Source: Loigolactobacillus rennini DSM 20253 (GTDB lineage Bacteria > Bacillota > Bacilli > Lactobacillales > Lactobacillaceae). Taken from it: a stretch of DNA of 56,628 bases. The notes under the pieces were generated by a model. The model saw only the letters and a program-made list of their open reading frames with translations, searched no databases and was not told where the DNA came from. The DNA lies in contig NZ_AYYI01000007.1 of assembly GCF_001436505.1 (NCBI RefSeq), positions 1-56,628 on the forward strand, written 5' to 3'. Every line of letters begins with the position of its first letter. Positions within the stretch are counted from its first letter, which is position 1. Positions 9,701-20,030 of the stretch are shown here, one piece after another. The position numbers were made by a program, and so were the translations under genes.

Positions 9701-9714
9701 GCGCATGAATAAAT

Positions 9715-9761
9715 AAAGCAGTGACGTGACCGGTTTTAAGCCGGTGACATCACTGCTTTTT
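9715..9761 (+). terminator. Terminator after rlmN
   Basis: A 19-bp stem with two mismatches (AAAGCAGTGACGTGACCGG at 9715-9733, partner 9741-9759) ends in T residues. It may also serve the opposite gene. Confidence 0.85.
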
Positions 9762-9858
9762 GGTTAAACATAGGGATTAAAGTACTGCTTCAATTATGAT
9801 TGGCAAGTGATTGCTAAGGGACACTAACGCTCAACAGTAACCTGCTTGTTCGTTTACT

Positions 9859-11205
9859 TTATGGAATTAATGTGCCATTTAAAATGTGATTTTGGAAAGC
9901 TTGGTAGCTTGCGGCAAATAGGTTGCCCGTTTTTTCGGTGGTCAGCATTTCCTTTGGGAAAAAGAAGCGTTCATCACCAGTCATTTTACCGCTGATAGCT
10001 GCGACAATGTCACTTAACAATGATAGCTCGATTAAACTGCCATCTGGTTGGATAATTTCAATCTGTGTTTTCGGATTAGCCGCATTGGGATCGTAAGCAT
10101 CATAAGGCAGATCAAAACTATTGTTAATTGCAGTATAGTATGTGGTATCATAGCCCACAGCAGCGATCAACCGGCGCATTTGTGGCAATAACTTTTTGGT
10201 ACTTTGCGTGACGCTGACTGATTTAAATGGTTTGCGGTTTAAAAAGCGTTTAGCTAAATCACTGAGAATGGGGTCGCTAAAATCTGTGCAACGAATAAAG
10301 TAAGTGGTTAAAACACCATCGTCTAGTTTTAAATAATCGCTTAAGGTAAAGTTGTTTTCTAAGAAAGGTAACAACAAATAAGGGGTATTTTCCGCTGGTA
10401 GCTGACCTTGGTCGTGTAATACTTTTACCCGTTGGAGTAAATGTTGTAAAATCATTTCCATTGCGCGAGAAACCGGGTGAAAATAAACTTGCATGTACAT
10501 TTGGAAACGGCTGAGAATGTAATCTTCAACGGCGTGCATGCCATCCATGGAAAAAGCAACGCCGTCGCGGTAAGGCTGCATCATGCGCAAAATTCGAGTT
10601 AAGTCAAATTTGCCATATTCTGTTCCAGTGTTATAGGCGTCACGTAATAGGTAGTCCATACGATCAGCGTCAATTTGGCTGGAAATGATTTGAACAACTT
10701 GTGGGTTGGGATAATCGTGCGTGATAACGCTGGCTACTTGCTTAGGAAAAGCTGGACTGACGCGGTGCAAAACAGCGTTAACTTCAGTTTGTGGTGAGGT
10801 CAGAATTTCACTGGTTAATTTTTCATGATCAGTGCCAAAAATGTGTTCAAATGTATGTGAATAAGGACCATGACCGATGTCGTGTAATAAAGCGGCACAC
10901 AGCACGACAAGTCGTTCATGGTCATCCCATAAGCCATCTCCTGGCCGTTGAGAAGGAAAATTACGTTCAAAATGATTACAAATTTGGCGGGCTATTTCAT
11001 ACACGCCTAATGAATGGCTGAAACGCGTGTGTTCAGCGCCGTGGAAAGTAAAAGACGCGGTGCCTAATTGTTTAATTCGGCGGAGGCGCTGGAATTCTTT
11101 AGTATTGATTAAATCTAGAATAATCTGGTGCTGAACGTGAATATAATTATGAACGGGATCGCGAAAAACTTTTTCCCGGGGTAATAGTTGTTTACTGTAA
11201 TCCAT
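9859..11205 (-). CDS. HD-domain phosphohydrolase (YwfO-like, dNTP triphosphohydrolase family)
   Basis: A 448-residue cytoplasmic HD-superfamily enzyme. The metal ligands are visible: H64 in RFSHSLG, H108-D109 in LLHDIGHGPYSH, and D181 in IDADRMDYLLRDA. The architecture matches Bacillus YwfO and an Enterococcus homologue known as a dGTP-activated dNTPase, so it may trim dNTP pools; this last step is family inference. Read on the minus strand, AAAGGAAG lies five bases before the ATG. It is divergent from ywiB, sharing a 156-base region with a TATAAT for each direction. Confidence 0.88.
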   Translation of the reverse strand: MDYSKQLLPREKVFRDPVHNYIHVQHQIILDLINTKEFQRLRRIKQLGTASFTFHGAEHTRFSHSLGVYEIARQICNHFERNFPSQRPGDGLWDDHERLVVLCAALLHDIGHGPYSHTFEHIFGTDHEKLTSEILTSPQTEVNAVLHRVSPAFPKQVASVITHDYPNPQVVQIISSQIDADRMDYLLRDAYNTGTEYGKFDLTRILRMMQPYRDGVAFSMDGMHAVEDYILSRFQMYMQVYFHPVSRAMEMILQHLLQRVKVLHDQGQLPAENTPYLLLPFLENNFTLSDYLKLDDGVLTTYFIRCTDFSDPILSDLAKRFLNRKPFKSVSVTQSTKKLLPQMRRLIAAVGYDTTYYTAINNSFDLPYDAYDPNAANPKTQIEIIQPDGSLIELSLLSDIVAAISGKMTGDERFFFPKEMLTTEKTGNLFAASYQAFQNHILNGTLIP

Positions 11206-11244
11206 GTTAACTTCCTTTGTAAAAATAATAGGTGATTTACTTCA

Positions 11245-11250
11245 ATTATA
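11245..11250 (-). promoter_or_regulatory. -10 box for the HD phosphohydrolase gene
   Basis: Perfect TATAAT on the minus strand, 40 bases before the start codon. No convincing -35 box is seen. Confidence 0.45.
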
Positions 11251-11315
11251 CCGTTTTAAAGTACAGACTGCGACTAATTGAAAAAGTCGCCATGGTACGC
11301 AGATTGACCCAAGCC

Positions 11316-11324
11316 TGATATAAT
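11316..11324 (+). promoter_or_regulatory. Extended -10 promoter of ywiB
   Basis: TGATATAAT (TGn plus a perfect TATAAT) lies 38 bases before the start of the DUF1934 gene. The -35 region is weak, as is usual for extended -10 promoters. Confidence 0.6.
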
Positions 11325-11361
11325 AGAAACAGATAGAATGATAAAAAAGGTGGCAATAATT

Positions 11362-11808
11362 ATGGAGCTTTCAGCGAGCTTGCCGATTATGATTCATTTA
11401 GAAACAATCGTGCAGCAAAATGGTGACTCAACCCAGCATGTTTTTGATGAGCCAGGGCAACTAGTTCAAGTTGGCCGTTCTTTGTACATTCGCTACAAAG
11501 AAACTTCTGAAGACGATGGGTCACAGATTCCCGTAACGATGAAGTTGGAAGGCGATGGTGATGTCAAATTAACTCGGGGAGCGCAAAGTACCGGCCAACG
11601 GTTGCAATTGCATTTTAGCCGGAACACACGCGTAATTGCCCGTTACCAAACACCCTACGGCATCATTCCCATTGAAACAGTCACGCCGCGTTTAGATGTG
11701 CGCATTAAGGAGCGGCCAGTTTCTGGTGAAATTTACATTGAATACCAACTTTTTGGTGGTAATGACCATTTAGGTGATTATCGTCTGCGGTTGGCTTTTA
11801 CAGCTTGA
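11362..11808 (+). CDS. ywiB: DUF1934 calycin-like protein (YwiB)
   Basis: A 148-residue protein that resembles the YwiB/DUF1934 family of small beta-barrels; its function is not established. Visible features are alternating hydrophobic strands, an IHLETIVQQNG start and an IEYQL--G end. ATG 11362 is taken as the start because AAAGGTGG (11346-11353) is spaced eight bases before it; the frame is open to 11338. It lies directly before rpoE, the same order found in many lactobacilli and bacilli. Confidence 0.75.
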   Translation: MELSASLPIMIHLETIVQQNGDSTQHVFDEPGQLVQVGRSLYIRYKETSEDDGSQIPVTMKLEGDGDVKLTRGAQSTGQRLQLHFSRNTRVIARYQTPYGIIPIETVTPRLDVRIKERPVSGEIYIEYQLFGGNDHLGDYRLRLAFTA

Positions 11809-11818
11809 TATTGCTTTT

Positions 11819-11846
11819 TTGATTTTGACAGCGTATGATGTAGAAT
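11819..11846 (+). promoter_or_regulatory. Candidate rpoE promoter
   Basis: TTGATT (11819-11824) and TAGAAT (11841-11846) are separated by 16 bases, ahead of the rpoE start. Confidence 0.5.
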
Positions 11847-11871
11847 AGACTGCTGAAAGGACGTGTACCTG

Positions 11872-12492
11872 TTGAAACTCGACGTTTTTAAGGGACAAAA
11901 AAAAGACGAATTATCAATGATCGAAGTGGCACATGCAATTTTGGAGCAAAAAGGTGATGTGATGCCTTTTGCTGACTTAGTTAATGCAATTCAGAACTAC
12001 CTAGATGAAAGTGATCGGGAAGTCCGGAATCGTCTGTCACAATTTTATACAGATTTAAACGTTGACGGTAGCTTTATTTCATTAGGTGAAAACGTTTGGG
12101 GTTTGCGTTCGTGGTACCCCTTTGATTCAGTCGATGAAGAAGTTAACCATCCGGAAGATGATGACGAACAGCCGCAGCGTAAACGGCGTAAAAAGGTCAA
12201 TGCTTTCTTAGCGGATGTCAGCGATGATGACGACGTCATTGATTATAATGACGATGATCCTGAAGATAATGATGATGACTTGGATGATGAAGCTGAATAT
12301 GTTAACACCAATGACCAGCAATTAACCAACGTCGATGGTGATAGCGATGATGATCCTGATGATGGCTTGCCAGATGGCATTGAAGGTGAGTTAGCTGAAT
12401 TCAGTGACGAAGATGTCGATGATGAACATGATTTCAGCGCTGATGATGATGAACAAGATGATCAAGAAAACGATGACGATGACAAAGCTTAA
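11872..12492 (+). CDS. rpoE: RNA polymerase delta subunit
   Basis: A 206-residue protein. The N-terminal 85 residues are the globular HARE-type domain ([42 protein letters not shown]). The rest is an extremely acidic tail of Asp/Glu runs broken by one basic patch (QRKRRKK). Delta is specific to Firmicutes; it binds RNA polymerase and speeds release and recycling. The acidic tail mimics nucleic acid. TTG 11872 is favoured because GAAAGG (11855-11860) is 11 bases ahead; GTG 11863 is too close to it. pyrG follows, as in Bacillus, with its own promoter and attenuator. Confidence 0.92.
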   Translation: MKLDVFKGQKKDELSMIEVAHAILEQKGDVMPFADLVNAIQNYLDESDREVRNRLSQFYTDLNVDGSFISLGENVWGLRSWYPFDSVDEEVNHPEDDDEQPQRKRRKKVNAFLADVSDDDDVIDYNDDDPEDNDDDLDDEAEYVNTNDQQLTNVDGDSDDDPDDGLPDGIEGELAEFSDEDVDDEHDFSADDDEQDDQENDDDDKA

Positions 12493-12519
12493 GCAATTTT
12501 AGAAAGTGACGATTAGTCC

Positions 12520-12548
12520 TTGACGCTAAAGTGAATTCAAGGTATCAT
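12520..12548 (+). promoter_or_regulatory. pyrG promoter
   Basis: TTGACG (12520-12525) and TATCAT (12543-12548), 17-base spacer. Seven bases after the -10 box comes GGGC (12556-12559), the expected start site. Confidence 0.88.
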
Positions 12549-12555
12549 ATTGCTT

Positions 12556-12639
12556 GGGCGCTTTACAAGTACTTGTAAAGCATTGATCGGTTGATAAGCT
12601 CCCTATTCTAAAAGGAATGGGGAGCTTATTTTTATTTTT
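12556..12639 (+). promoter_or_regulatory. pyrG leader with CTP-sensitive attenuator
   Basis: The leader should begin GGGC at 12556-12559. A 22-base perfect palindrome follows (12560-12581). Then comes a terminator whose 5' arm contains GCTCCCTATTC (12598-12608), pairing with 12615-12629 and followed by TTTTATTTTT (12630-12639). In Bacillus, low CTP makes polymerase stutter at GGGC and add extra G residues, which pair with the C/U-rich arm and prevent termination. All required parts are present here. The palindrome is an additional element not needed for that model. Confidence 0.85.
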
Positions 12640-12704
12640 GGTGTTGCCAATAATTAGGCTGGCAGTTACCATGTTAACATCATGACGTTCCCGAATAATC
12701 TTGA

Positions 12705-14315
<1,611 letters not shown>

Positions 14316-14324
14316 TTTGTGCTT

Positions 14325-14366
14325 AAGCAGTGTCCTGATTTGATAAAAACAGGCACTGCTTTTTTG
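14325..14366 (+). terminator. Terminator after pyrG
   Basis: AAGCAGTG-CCTG (14325-14336) pairs with CAGG-CACTGCTT (14350-14361), followed by a T-run. Confidence 0.82.
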
Positions 14367-14421
14367 CTATCTGTTTTGTGGCTTATTCAAGCAAGTTCCT
14401 AACAATTAAAAATGGTTTAGT

Positions 14422-14449
14422 TTGGCACAGCGTTTTGTTGTATTATAAT
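14422..14449 (+). promoter_or_regulatory. murA promoter
   Basis: TTGGCA (14422-14427) and a perfect TATAAT (14444-14449) with a 16-base spacer. Transcription should start near 14457, giving a long leader of about 167 bases before murA. Confidence 0.8.
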
Positions 14450-14470
14450 GAACATAGAAATCAATTCATC

Positions 14471-14572
14471 CTTCAATTGTGATTACAAAAAGATGCGCAA
14501 CAGCGTTAGTTTTTTGTCCAGCAAACCGTAAAAATTGTCTAACCGATTGCGTTGGGGTATTGTAATTTGAAG
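14471..14572 (+). promoter_or_regulatory. Structured murA leader RNA (uncharacterised)
   Basis: Nested complementary segments suggest one long imperfect hairpin. CTTCAA (14471-14476) pairs with TTGAAG (14567-14572), ATTACAA (14482-14488) with TTGTAAT (14560-14566), CAAC (14498-14501) with GTTG (14551-14554), GTTAG (14505-14509) with CTAAC (14539-14543), and a T-run with an A-run inside. No known riboswitch consensus was recognised. Together with the promoter this accounts for the 300-base gap between pyrG and murA. Confidence 0.5.
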
Positions 14573-14623
14573 TGACATTCTTTATCATTGAAATGATTAT
14601 AATTAAAGTGAGGAAAGTAGCAT

Positions 14624-15916
14624 ATGAAAAAAATGAGGATCCAAGGTGGTAAGCCGCTATCCGGTACGGTGACGATCGGTGGCGCGAAAAATAGTACCGT
14701 TGCGTTGATCCCTGCATCGATCCTAGCTGATACACCGGTAACGCTGGACGGCGTACCTAAAATTCGGGATGTACATAATTTAATGTCAATCTTGAAGTCG
14801 ATGCAGGTTTCGTCTACTTTTACCGCTGGCGTCCTCAAAATTGATCCCACTCACATTCAGCCGGTACCGTTACCCAATGGCCGCATTAAAAGCTTACGTG
14901 CTTCCTATTATTTTATGGGGGCATTATTAGGTAAATTCGGTGAGGCGATTGTGGGTCTGCCTGGCGGGGACGATATTGGTCCGCGGCCGATTGATCAGCA
15001 CATTAAAGGTTTCGAAGCTTTAGGCGCACAGGTTACCAATGAACATGGGGCGATGTACATTAAAGCACCAGCTGGTGGTTTACATGGTGCGCGGATTTTT
15101 CTTGATATGGTGTCTGTTGGCGCCACCATTAATATTTTACTAGCTGCTGTTCGGGCTAAAGGTCGGACGATTATTGAAAATGCAGCTAAAGAACCAGAAA
15201 TTATTGACTTAGCTACTTTTTTGAATAATATGGGTGCAAAAATTCGTGGTGTTGGGACGGATATTATCCGGATTACCGGAGTTGATCATCTAGTTGCCCA
15301 TAATTCACACACAATTATCCCGGATCGAATTGAAGCCGGAACTTATTTGGCAATGGCGGCTGCAGTTGGTAATGGCGTCTTAGTTAAGAACATTATTCCT
15401 GAACATTTGGATGCCTTTTTAGCTAAATTAGAAGAGATGGGCGTGCAGTTGGATTATCACGAAGACAGTATTTATGTGCGCCCGTCCGATCATTTAAAGA
15501 TGGTGCAGATTAAAACTGCCCCTTACCCTGGTTTTGCAACGGATTTGCAGCAGCCAATCACGCCTTTGATGTTAAAAGCGCGTGGCGAAGGGTTAATTAT
15601 TGATACGATTTATCCTAAACGCGTCAAACATATTCCCGAATTAATTCGAATGGGCGCTAAGATCACCATTGAAAATGATGTGATTATTTTGCATCACGTG
15701 GATCAATTACTTGGTGCTGAAGTGTCAGCAGACGAAATCCGTGCTGGGGCTTGTTTAATGACCGCTGGTTTAATGGCAAAAGGGGAAACTGTGATCACCA
15801 ATGTGGAGAATATTTTACGTGGTTATGATCAAGTGGTCGCTAAGCTCCGTCAGTTAGGGGCACGGGTTGAAATTATTGATGGTGTTGAACAGATTTCAAT
15901 TAATTCCCAGCATTAA
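14624..15916 (+). CDS. murA: UDP-GlcNAc 1-carboxyvinyltransferase with Asp at the catalytic Cys position
   Basis: A 430-residue MurA that transfers enolpyruvate from PEP to UDP-GlcNAc, the first committed step of peptidoglycan synthesis. K22 and N23 (GGAKNST), R121 in the RPID loop, the GFATDLQQP segment and RGYD near the C-terminus are all present. The usual loop PGGCxxGxRP reads [10 protein letters not shown] here, so residue 116 (GAC codon at 14969-14971) is Asp where E. coli has Cys115. This change is known in Mycobacterium and Chlamydia MurA, where it keeps activity and prevents fosfomycin alkylation. The leader is long and structured. Confidence 0.93.
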   Translation: MKKMRIQGGKPLSGTVTIGGAKNSTVALIPASILADTPVTLDGVPKIRDVHNLMSILKSMQVSSTFTAGVLKIDPTHIQPVPLPNGRIKSLRASYYFMGALLGKFGEAIVGLPGGDDIGPRPIDQHIKGFEALGAQVTNEHGAMYIKAPAGGLHGARIFLDMVSVGATINILLAAVRAKGRTIIENAAKEPEIIDLATFLNNMGAKIRGVGTDIIRITGVDHLVAHNSHTIIPDRIEAGTYLAMAAAVGNGVLVKNIIPEHLDAFLAKLEEMGVQLDYHEDSIYVRPSDHLKMVQIKTAPYPGFATDLQQPITPLMLKARGEGLIIDTIYPKRVKHIPELIRMGAKITIENDVIILHHVDQLLGAEVSADEIRAGACLMTAGLMAKGETVITNVENILRGYDQVVAKLRQLGARVEIIDGVEQISINSQH

Positions 15917-15952
15917 TTTGCGGATTTAAGTTGCCACGGCTAGTTAATCTGG

Positions 15953-15992
15953 AAGCCGAATAATTCACGTTTGTGGATTATTCGGCTTTTAT
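15953..15992 (+). terminator. Terminator between murA and rho
   Basis: A 16-bp stem with one G-U pair (15953-15968 with 15973-15988), four-base loop, then TTTT. Confidence 0.88.
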
Positions 15993-16067
15993 CCTTAATG
16001 GGACGAGATGTCGTTGCCGCTTAAAATGGGATTGCTAGTCATTAATTGTCTAGAATGGAGTGAGTCA

Positions 16068-17345
16068 ATGAGCGATTTTTTGACCATGGGGGAATTGAAA
16101 CATAAAACCCTTAAAGAAATTTATAAATATGCACGTCAATTTAAGATTTCATATTACAGTCAAATGAATAAAAAAGAATTGTCGTTGGCAGTTTTGCGAG
16201 CGCAGGCTAAAAAGCAAGGCTTTGTGTCCATGGCAGGTGTATTAGAAGTTGTCAGCGGTGAAGGCTTTGGTTTTTTACGTCCGATTAATTATGGCCCTTC
16301 TCAAGAAGATATCTACATTTCAGCTTCACAAATTCGTCGTTTCGAGTTACGGACTGGAGATCGAGTGGTTGGTCGTGCTCGGCCGCCTAAGGCCAATGAG
16401 CATTATTACGGGTTGATGCATGTTGATACAGTTAATGGTAAAGATCCAGAAACAGCCAAGCAGCGTCCACATTTTCCTGCTTTAACGGCACTTTATCCGC
16501 AAGAAAAAATGACATTGACAACGACACCTCAACGTTTAGCTCCGCGACTAATCGACCTTTTTGCGCCGGTTGGTTTTGGTCAGCGCGGGTTGATAGTGGC
16601 ACCACCGAAAGCTGGGAAAACCAGTTTATTAAAGGCAGTAGCTAATGGCATTGCTCAAAATTATCCGGATGCTTATTTAATTGTGTTATTAATTGATGAA
16701 CGACCAGAAGAAGTGACGGATATTGAGCGTTCAGTAAATGGTGAAGTGGTTTATTCTACTTTTGACCAGCAGCCAGCCAACCATACGCGAGTGGCAGAAC
16801 TTGTTTTAGAGCGAGCTGAACGCTTAGTCGAAGGAAAACAAGATGTGGTGATTTTGTTAGATTCTATTACTCGGTTAACGCGGGCATATAATCTCACCAC
16901 ACCTTCTAGCGGCCGTACGCTGTCTGGTGGATTGGATCCGGCGGCGTTTTACCGGCCTAAACGTTTTTTTGGTGCGGCACGTAATATTGAAGAAGGGGGT
17001 AGTCTAACCATTTTGGCCACTGCACTAGTGGATACTGGCAGTCGAATGGATGATGTTATTTATGAAGAGTTTAAAGGTACTGGCAATTTAGAATTGCATT
17101 TGTCCCGGGAACTTTCTGAGCGGCGGATTTTTCCAGCACTTGACATCAAACAATCTGGTACTCGCAAAGAAGCATTATTGCTGGCAAAACCGGATTTAGA
17201 TGTCCTTTGGCAGATTCGGCGTTCAATGCGTGGGGATGCCTTAGGTTACACCGAAGAATTATTACGACTTTTAAAGCGGACTAAAACGAATGCAGGATTT
17301 TTGCGGCAGCTTAAACGAAAGTTGGCACGAAATTCACAACACTAA
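16068..17345 (+). CDS. rho: Transcription termination factor Rho
   Basis: A 425-residue hexameric RNA helicase/ATPase. It has an N-terminal Rho-N domain ([17 protein letters not shown]), an S1-like RNA-binding domain with GEGFGFLRP, a Walker A motif PPKAGKT at 179-185, [11 protein letters not shown], and the Q/R-loop region ending in KPDLD and [12 protein letters not shown]. It terminates untranslated transcripts. ATG 16068 follows GGAGTGA (16057-16063); an open frame extends to 16008 but lacks a site and overlaps the murA terminator region. In other Firmicutes rho also sits between murA and rpmE, as here. Confidence 0.96.
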   Translation: MSDFLTMGELKHKTLKEIYKYARQFKISYYSQMNKKELSLAVLRAQAKKQGFVSMAGVLEVVSGEGFGFLRPINYGPSQEDIYISASQIRRFELRTGDRVVGRARPPKANEHYYGLMHVDTVNGKDPETAKQRPHFPALTALYPQEKMTLTTTPQRLAPRLIDLFAPVGFGQRGLIVAPPKAGKTSLLKAVANGIAQNYPDAYLIVLLIDERPEEVTDIERSVNGEVVYSTFDQQPANHTRVAELVLERAERLVEGKQDVVILLDSITRLTRAYNLTTPSSGRTLSGGLDPAAFYRPKRFFGAARNIEEGGSLTILATALVDTGSRMDDVIYEEFKGTGNLELHLSRELSERRIFPALDIKQSGTRKEALLLAKPDLDVLWQIRRSMRGDALGYTEELLRLLKRTKTNAGFLRQLKRKLARNSQH

Positions 17346-17374
17346 TTGCAAAATTAAAGTCACCATGTTATCCT
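17346..17374 (+). promoter_or_regulatory. Candidate rpmE2 promoter
   Basis: TTGCAA (17346-17351) and TATCCT (17369-17374), 17-base spacer, just after the rho stop codon. It would give a leader of about 130 bases. Confidence 0.5.
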
Positions 17375-17413
17375 TTATAAGTTGTATGACTAAATTATCT
17401 CTGTTTCGCAGAC

Positions 17414-17480
17414 CAATAGTTTGCGGCAGCTTTTGCAAATCAAGTTGCTATACCTAGGCGGCTTGATCATGCAGCTATTG
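17414..17480 (+). promoter_or_regulatory. Structured leader before ribosomal protein L31 gene
   Basis: An outer stem is formed by CAATAG plus TTGCG (17414-17419, 17421-17425) with 17470-17480. An inner 10-bp stem joins ATCAAGTTGC (17439-17448) to GCGGCTTGAT (17458-17467), with two G-U pairs and a nine-base loop. It lies 31 bases before rpmE2. Ribosomal protein leaders that bind their own product are common in Firmicutes, and this is a candidate; its family was not identified. Confidence 0.55.
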
Positions 17481-17511
17481 TGTATGATTCAGGGCAAAGG
17501 AGCGAAGAAAC

Positions 17512-17784
17512 ATGAAAAAAGGTATCCATCCAGATTACCATCCCGTTGTTTTCCGTGACTCACAGACTGGTTTCCAATTTTTATCTGGCTCAACCAAGAC
17601 TTCTAACGAAACGGTTGAATGGGAAGACGGTAACACTTATCCATTAGTTTTAGTTGAAATTAGTTCGGATTCGCATCCATTCTACACCGGCAAGCAGAAA
17701 TTCACGCAAGCCGATGGTGCGGTTGATCGGTTCAACAAAAAATATGGTTTTACTGATGCAAATAAAGCAGCAGACAAAAAATAA
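17512..17784 (+). CDS. rpmE2: 50S ribosomal protein L31, type B
   Basis: A 90-residue type B L31. It starts [20 protein letters not shown], contains [14 protein letters not shown] and ends in a lysine-rich tail. It lacks the CxxC zinc-binding pairs of type A L31, so it is the zinc-independent form. It contributes to the central protuberance and subunit bridge of the 70S ribosome. GGAGCGAAGAA precedes the ATG. A structured leader upstream could mediate feedback control. Confidence 0.94.
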   Translation: MKKGIHPDYHPVVFRDSQTGFQFLSGSTKTSNETVEWEDGNTYPLVLVEISSDSHPFYTGKQKFTQADGAVDRFNKKYGFTDANKAADKK

Positions 17785-17799
17785 CCAACGATTATGGTG

Positions 17800-17840
17800 G
17801 AGTTGTGGCAATTCAGTTTGTCATGACTCTTTTTTATTTT
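17800..17840 (+). terminator. Terminator after rpmE2
   Basis: A continuous 12-bp RNA stem with several G-U pairs (17800-17811 with 17818-17829) and a six-base loop is followed by TTTTTTATTTT. Confidence 0.75.
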
Positions 17841-17863
17841 AATTAGATGAAGGGGTGACTAGT

Positions 17864-18532
17864 TTGAAAAATTGGCATTTTAGCGATTATTTACTGGTAT
17901 TTGTTTTAGCTTCAATGATTATTTCATTAGGTTTGACGGTTAAAGCAATTTTAGCTACCAGCGGAGCAGCCCGGGAACAAGAATTATTTTTACTGTTAGA
18001 AATTATTTTAGGAATCGTCATTTTACTGCTTCCTCAAGGAGTTGCCTGGCTAGGTCACTTTGAATTGCCGGCTATTTTATATACGTTATTCATCGTTTTT
18101 ATTTACGGTGCCGTGTATTTAGGCACGATTTACCACTTTTATAGTTTAGTACCACTGTGGGATAAATTACTGCATGTAGGTAGTGCCATGCTATTAGGGT
18201 GCCTAGGTTATGCACTATTTGGTCTTTTTACGCCGAAAAAACAATTACGGCAACTATCACCTTTTATGTTAAGTTTATTTGCGTTTACGTTTGGCTTAGC
18301 ACTGGGCGTTTTCTGGGAATTTTATGAATTTACTTTCGATGGTTTATTAGGATTAAATATGCAGCGGTTTATGGTCGGCAATACGCTGCTACATGGCCGT
18401 GCCGCTTTGATGGATACCATGGGAGATTTATTTGCCGATGCGCTGGGAGCCTTAATCATTGTGATCATTGGCTATTGCGGGATTAAGCGTAATCCACGCT
18501 GGCTGGATAAATTCTTATTTCGTAAAAAATAA
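17864..18532 (+). CDS. Multi-pass membrane protein, DUF2238/YjdF-like
   Basis: A 222-residue protein with about six or seven membrane helices. Conserved-looking polar motifs within the helices are WDKLLHVGSAM, GVFWEFYEF and DTMGDLFADALGA. These resemble the DUF2238 (YjdF) family, whose function is unknown. The His and acidic residues in membrane segments could bind metal or lipid, which is only a guess. TTG 17864 is preferred because AAGGGG (17850-17855) is spaced properly before it; GTG 17855 lies inside that site. It is convergent with the MFS gene that follows. Confidence 0.6.
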   Translation: MKNWHFSDYLLVFVLASMIISLGLTVKAILATSGAAREQELFLLLEIILGIVILLLPQGVAWLGHFELPAILYTLFIVFIYGAVYLGTIYHFYSLVPLWDKLLHVGSAMLLGCLGYALFGLFTPKKQLRQLSPFMLSLFAFTFGLALGVFWEFYEFTFDGLLGLNMQRFMVGNTLLHGRAALMDTMGDLFADALGALIIVIIGYCGIKRNPRWLDKFLFRKK

Positions 18533-18594
18533 AGCGTGTGCCAGAAGCAATGCACTTTTGATTTTTAAAAATGCTAAACTTCATGGCTCACGCT
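18533..18594. terminator. Bidirectional terminator region
   Basis: AGCGTGTGCCAGAAG at the left and CTTCATGGCTCACGCT at the right form a long stem with one mismatch, lying between two convergent genes. T-rich stretches follow on both strands. Confidence 0.7.
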
Positions 18595-19810
18595 ATTTAT
18601 TTTTTTGCCTTAATGGTTGTGTACTATACCAAACCCAAATTAAATTGACTAATTCTAAGAGTGCAGTGGCAAAGAAAACACCGCTATAGCCGAAGAAACC
18701 AGAAATGCTCGACCCGATTAACGGACCGGCTACTTGGCCGATGGACTGAAAGGATTGATTATAACTAAATAAGCGACCGGCGACGGTATGCGGCGCGTAC
18801 TTAGCGAGCAGTGTTTGGACTGCTGGTAGTAAAGCGGCATCAGAAATGCCAACGACGATGCGCAAAAAAGCTAATTGCCAAACATTTTGAACAAAACCTT
18901 GGGGAAGGTAAATTAGCGTAGCCAAAAGCAGGCCTAACAATAAAATACGCTGAGTTCCGATATGATCCCCTAACTTACCAAATTGTGGTGCGGCGATCAA
19001 AGTCGCAATTCCAGGCAATGCTGCGACAATTCCGCTAATTAAAGGGACATTGCCTTGATTATGCATCAATTGGCGTACAAACAGACTAAGAATTGGACTG
19101 ATTGAATTATTGGCTGCCATAATGATCATAGTAGTTACAAACATACCAATGATTAAATGTGGGTAAGGGAGCTGGTGCATGATCACGCCAACAGGTTGTT
19201 GCTGTTTTTTAGCTTGTGGCTGGAAAGTTTCGTGAACAAAAAATAAGCATAAAAAGAATCCAGCAGCCAACAAACTACCCGTAATTAAAAAAGTGACCCG
19301 GTACCCAAAAAGACCGGCGATGGTACCACCCAGTAATGGGCCAATCATCATCCCGGTTACACTACCAGTTGATAAAGTGCCCAGAGCTTGACCGCTTTTT
19401 GCACGGGGCGCTGAAGTGGCGATCAAGGCGTTGGCGTTACTAATAAAGCCAGAAAAAACGCCCTGCAATGTCCGTAGTGCAACCAGTTGATAAACGTTTG
19501 TGACAAACGCCATCGCTCCCATGACGATAGCCATACCAGCTGAGGCACGCAATAACATTAATTTGCGTCCTTTACGATCAGCTAACCGTCCCCACCAAGG
19601 TGAAATGACGGCTGTGACCAAGTAAGTTGCCGCATAAGTTAAGCCACTCCAAAAGTTTAATTGGATGTGGGAAAAATTGCCTAAAGTATCAATGTATAAG
19701 GACATAAATGGTAAAACTAGGCTGAAGCCCATCCCGGCCATGAAACAGCCAAACCAGAGCACGTATAAATTTTGCTGCCATTGTGGCCGTTTAGAAAGTG
19801 TTTTCGACAA
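18593..19810 (-). CDS. MFS multidrug-type efflux transporter (DHA1 family)
   Basis: A 405-residue protein with 12 predicted helices. The loop between helices 2 and 3 reads PWWGRLADRKGRK, the motif A signature of drug:H+ antiporters. Helix 5 carries a motif C-like segment (TGSVTGMMIGPLLGG). It resembles the PmrA/Lde/Bmr-like pumps of Firmicutes that export hydrophobic drugs and quinolones; the actual substrate is not visible. It starts with TTG, with AGAAGGTG six bases upstream on the minus strand. No regulator gene adjoins it. Confidence 0.82.
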   Translation of the reverse strand: MSKTLSKRPQWQQNLYVLWFGCFMAGMGFSLVLPFMSLYIDTLGNFSHIQLNFWSGLTYAATYLVTAVISPWWGRLADRKGRKLMLLRASAGMAIVMGAMAFVTNVYQLVALRTLQGVFSGFISNANALIATSAPRAKSGQALGTLSTGSVTGMMIGPLLGGTIAGLFGYRVTFLITGSLLAAGFFLCLFFVHETFQPQAKKQQQPVGVIMHQLPYPHLIIGMFVTTMIIMAANNSISPILSLFVRQLMHNQGNVPLISGIVAALPGIATLIAAPQFGKLGDHIGTQRILLLGLLLATLIYLPQGFVQNVWQLAFLRIVVGISDAALLPAVQTLLAKYAPHTVAGRLFSYNQSFQSIGQVAGPLIGSSISGFFGYSGVFFATALLELVNLIWVWYSTQPLRQKNK

Positions 19811-20030
19811 ATTTTCACCTTCTTTATTAATTCAAGTTAATTATATAGTAGCACGATTACTTAAAAGTGCCAGACTCGTTTTGCTACCGATTAATTTAAT
19901 TGATGTGATATGATAAATAAACCAAGTCATTTACCTTAATGGTGAATTGACAAGCACCGAGTGGTTTGTCACACTTGAAATAAATTAAATGTCAGTTAGC
20001 TTAGGTCAGTTTAAAGAAAAGAGGGATTGG

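Noticed and set aside
12045-12239. Minus-strand open frame within the rpoE acidic tail
   Set aside because: It is a by-product of repetitive GAT/GAC codons on the other strand.
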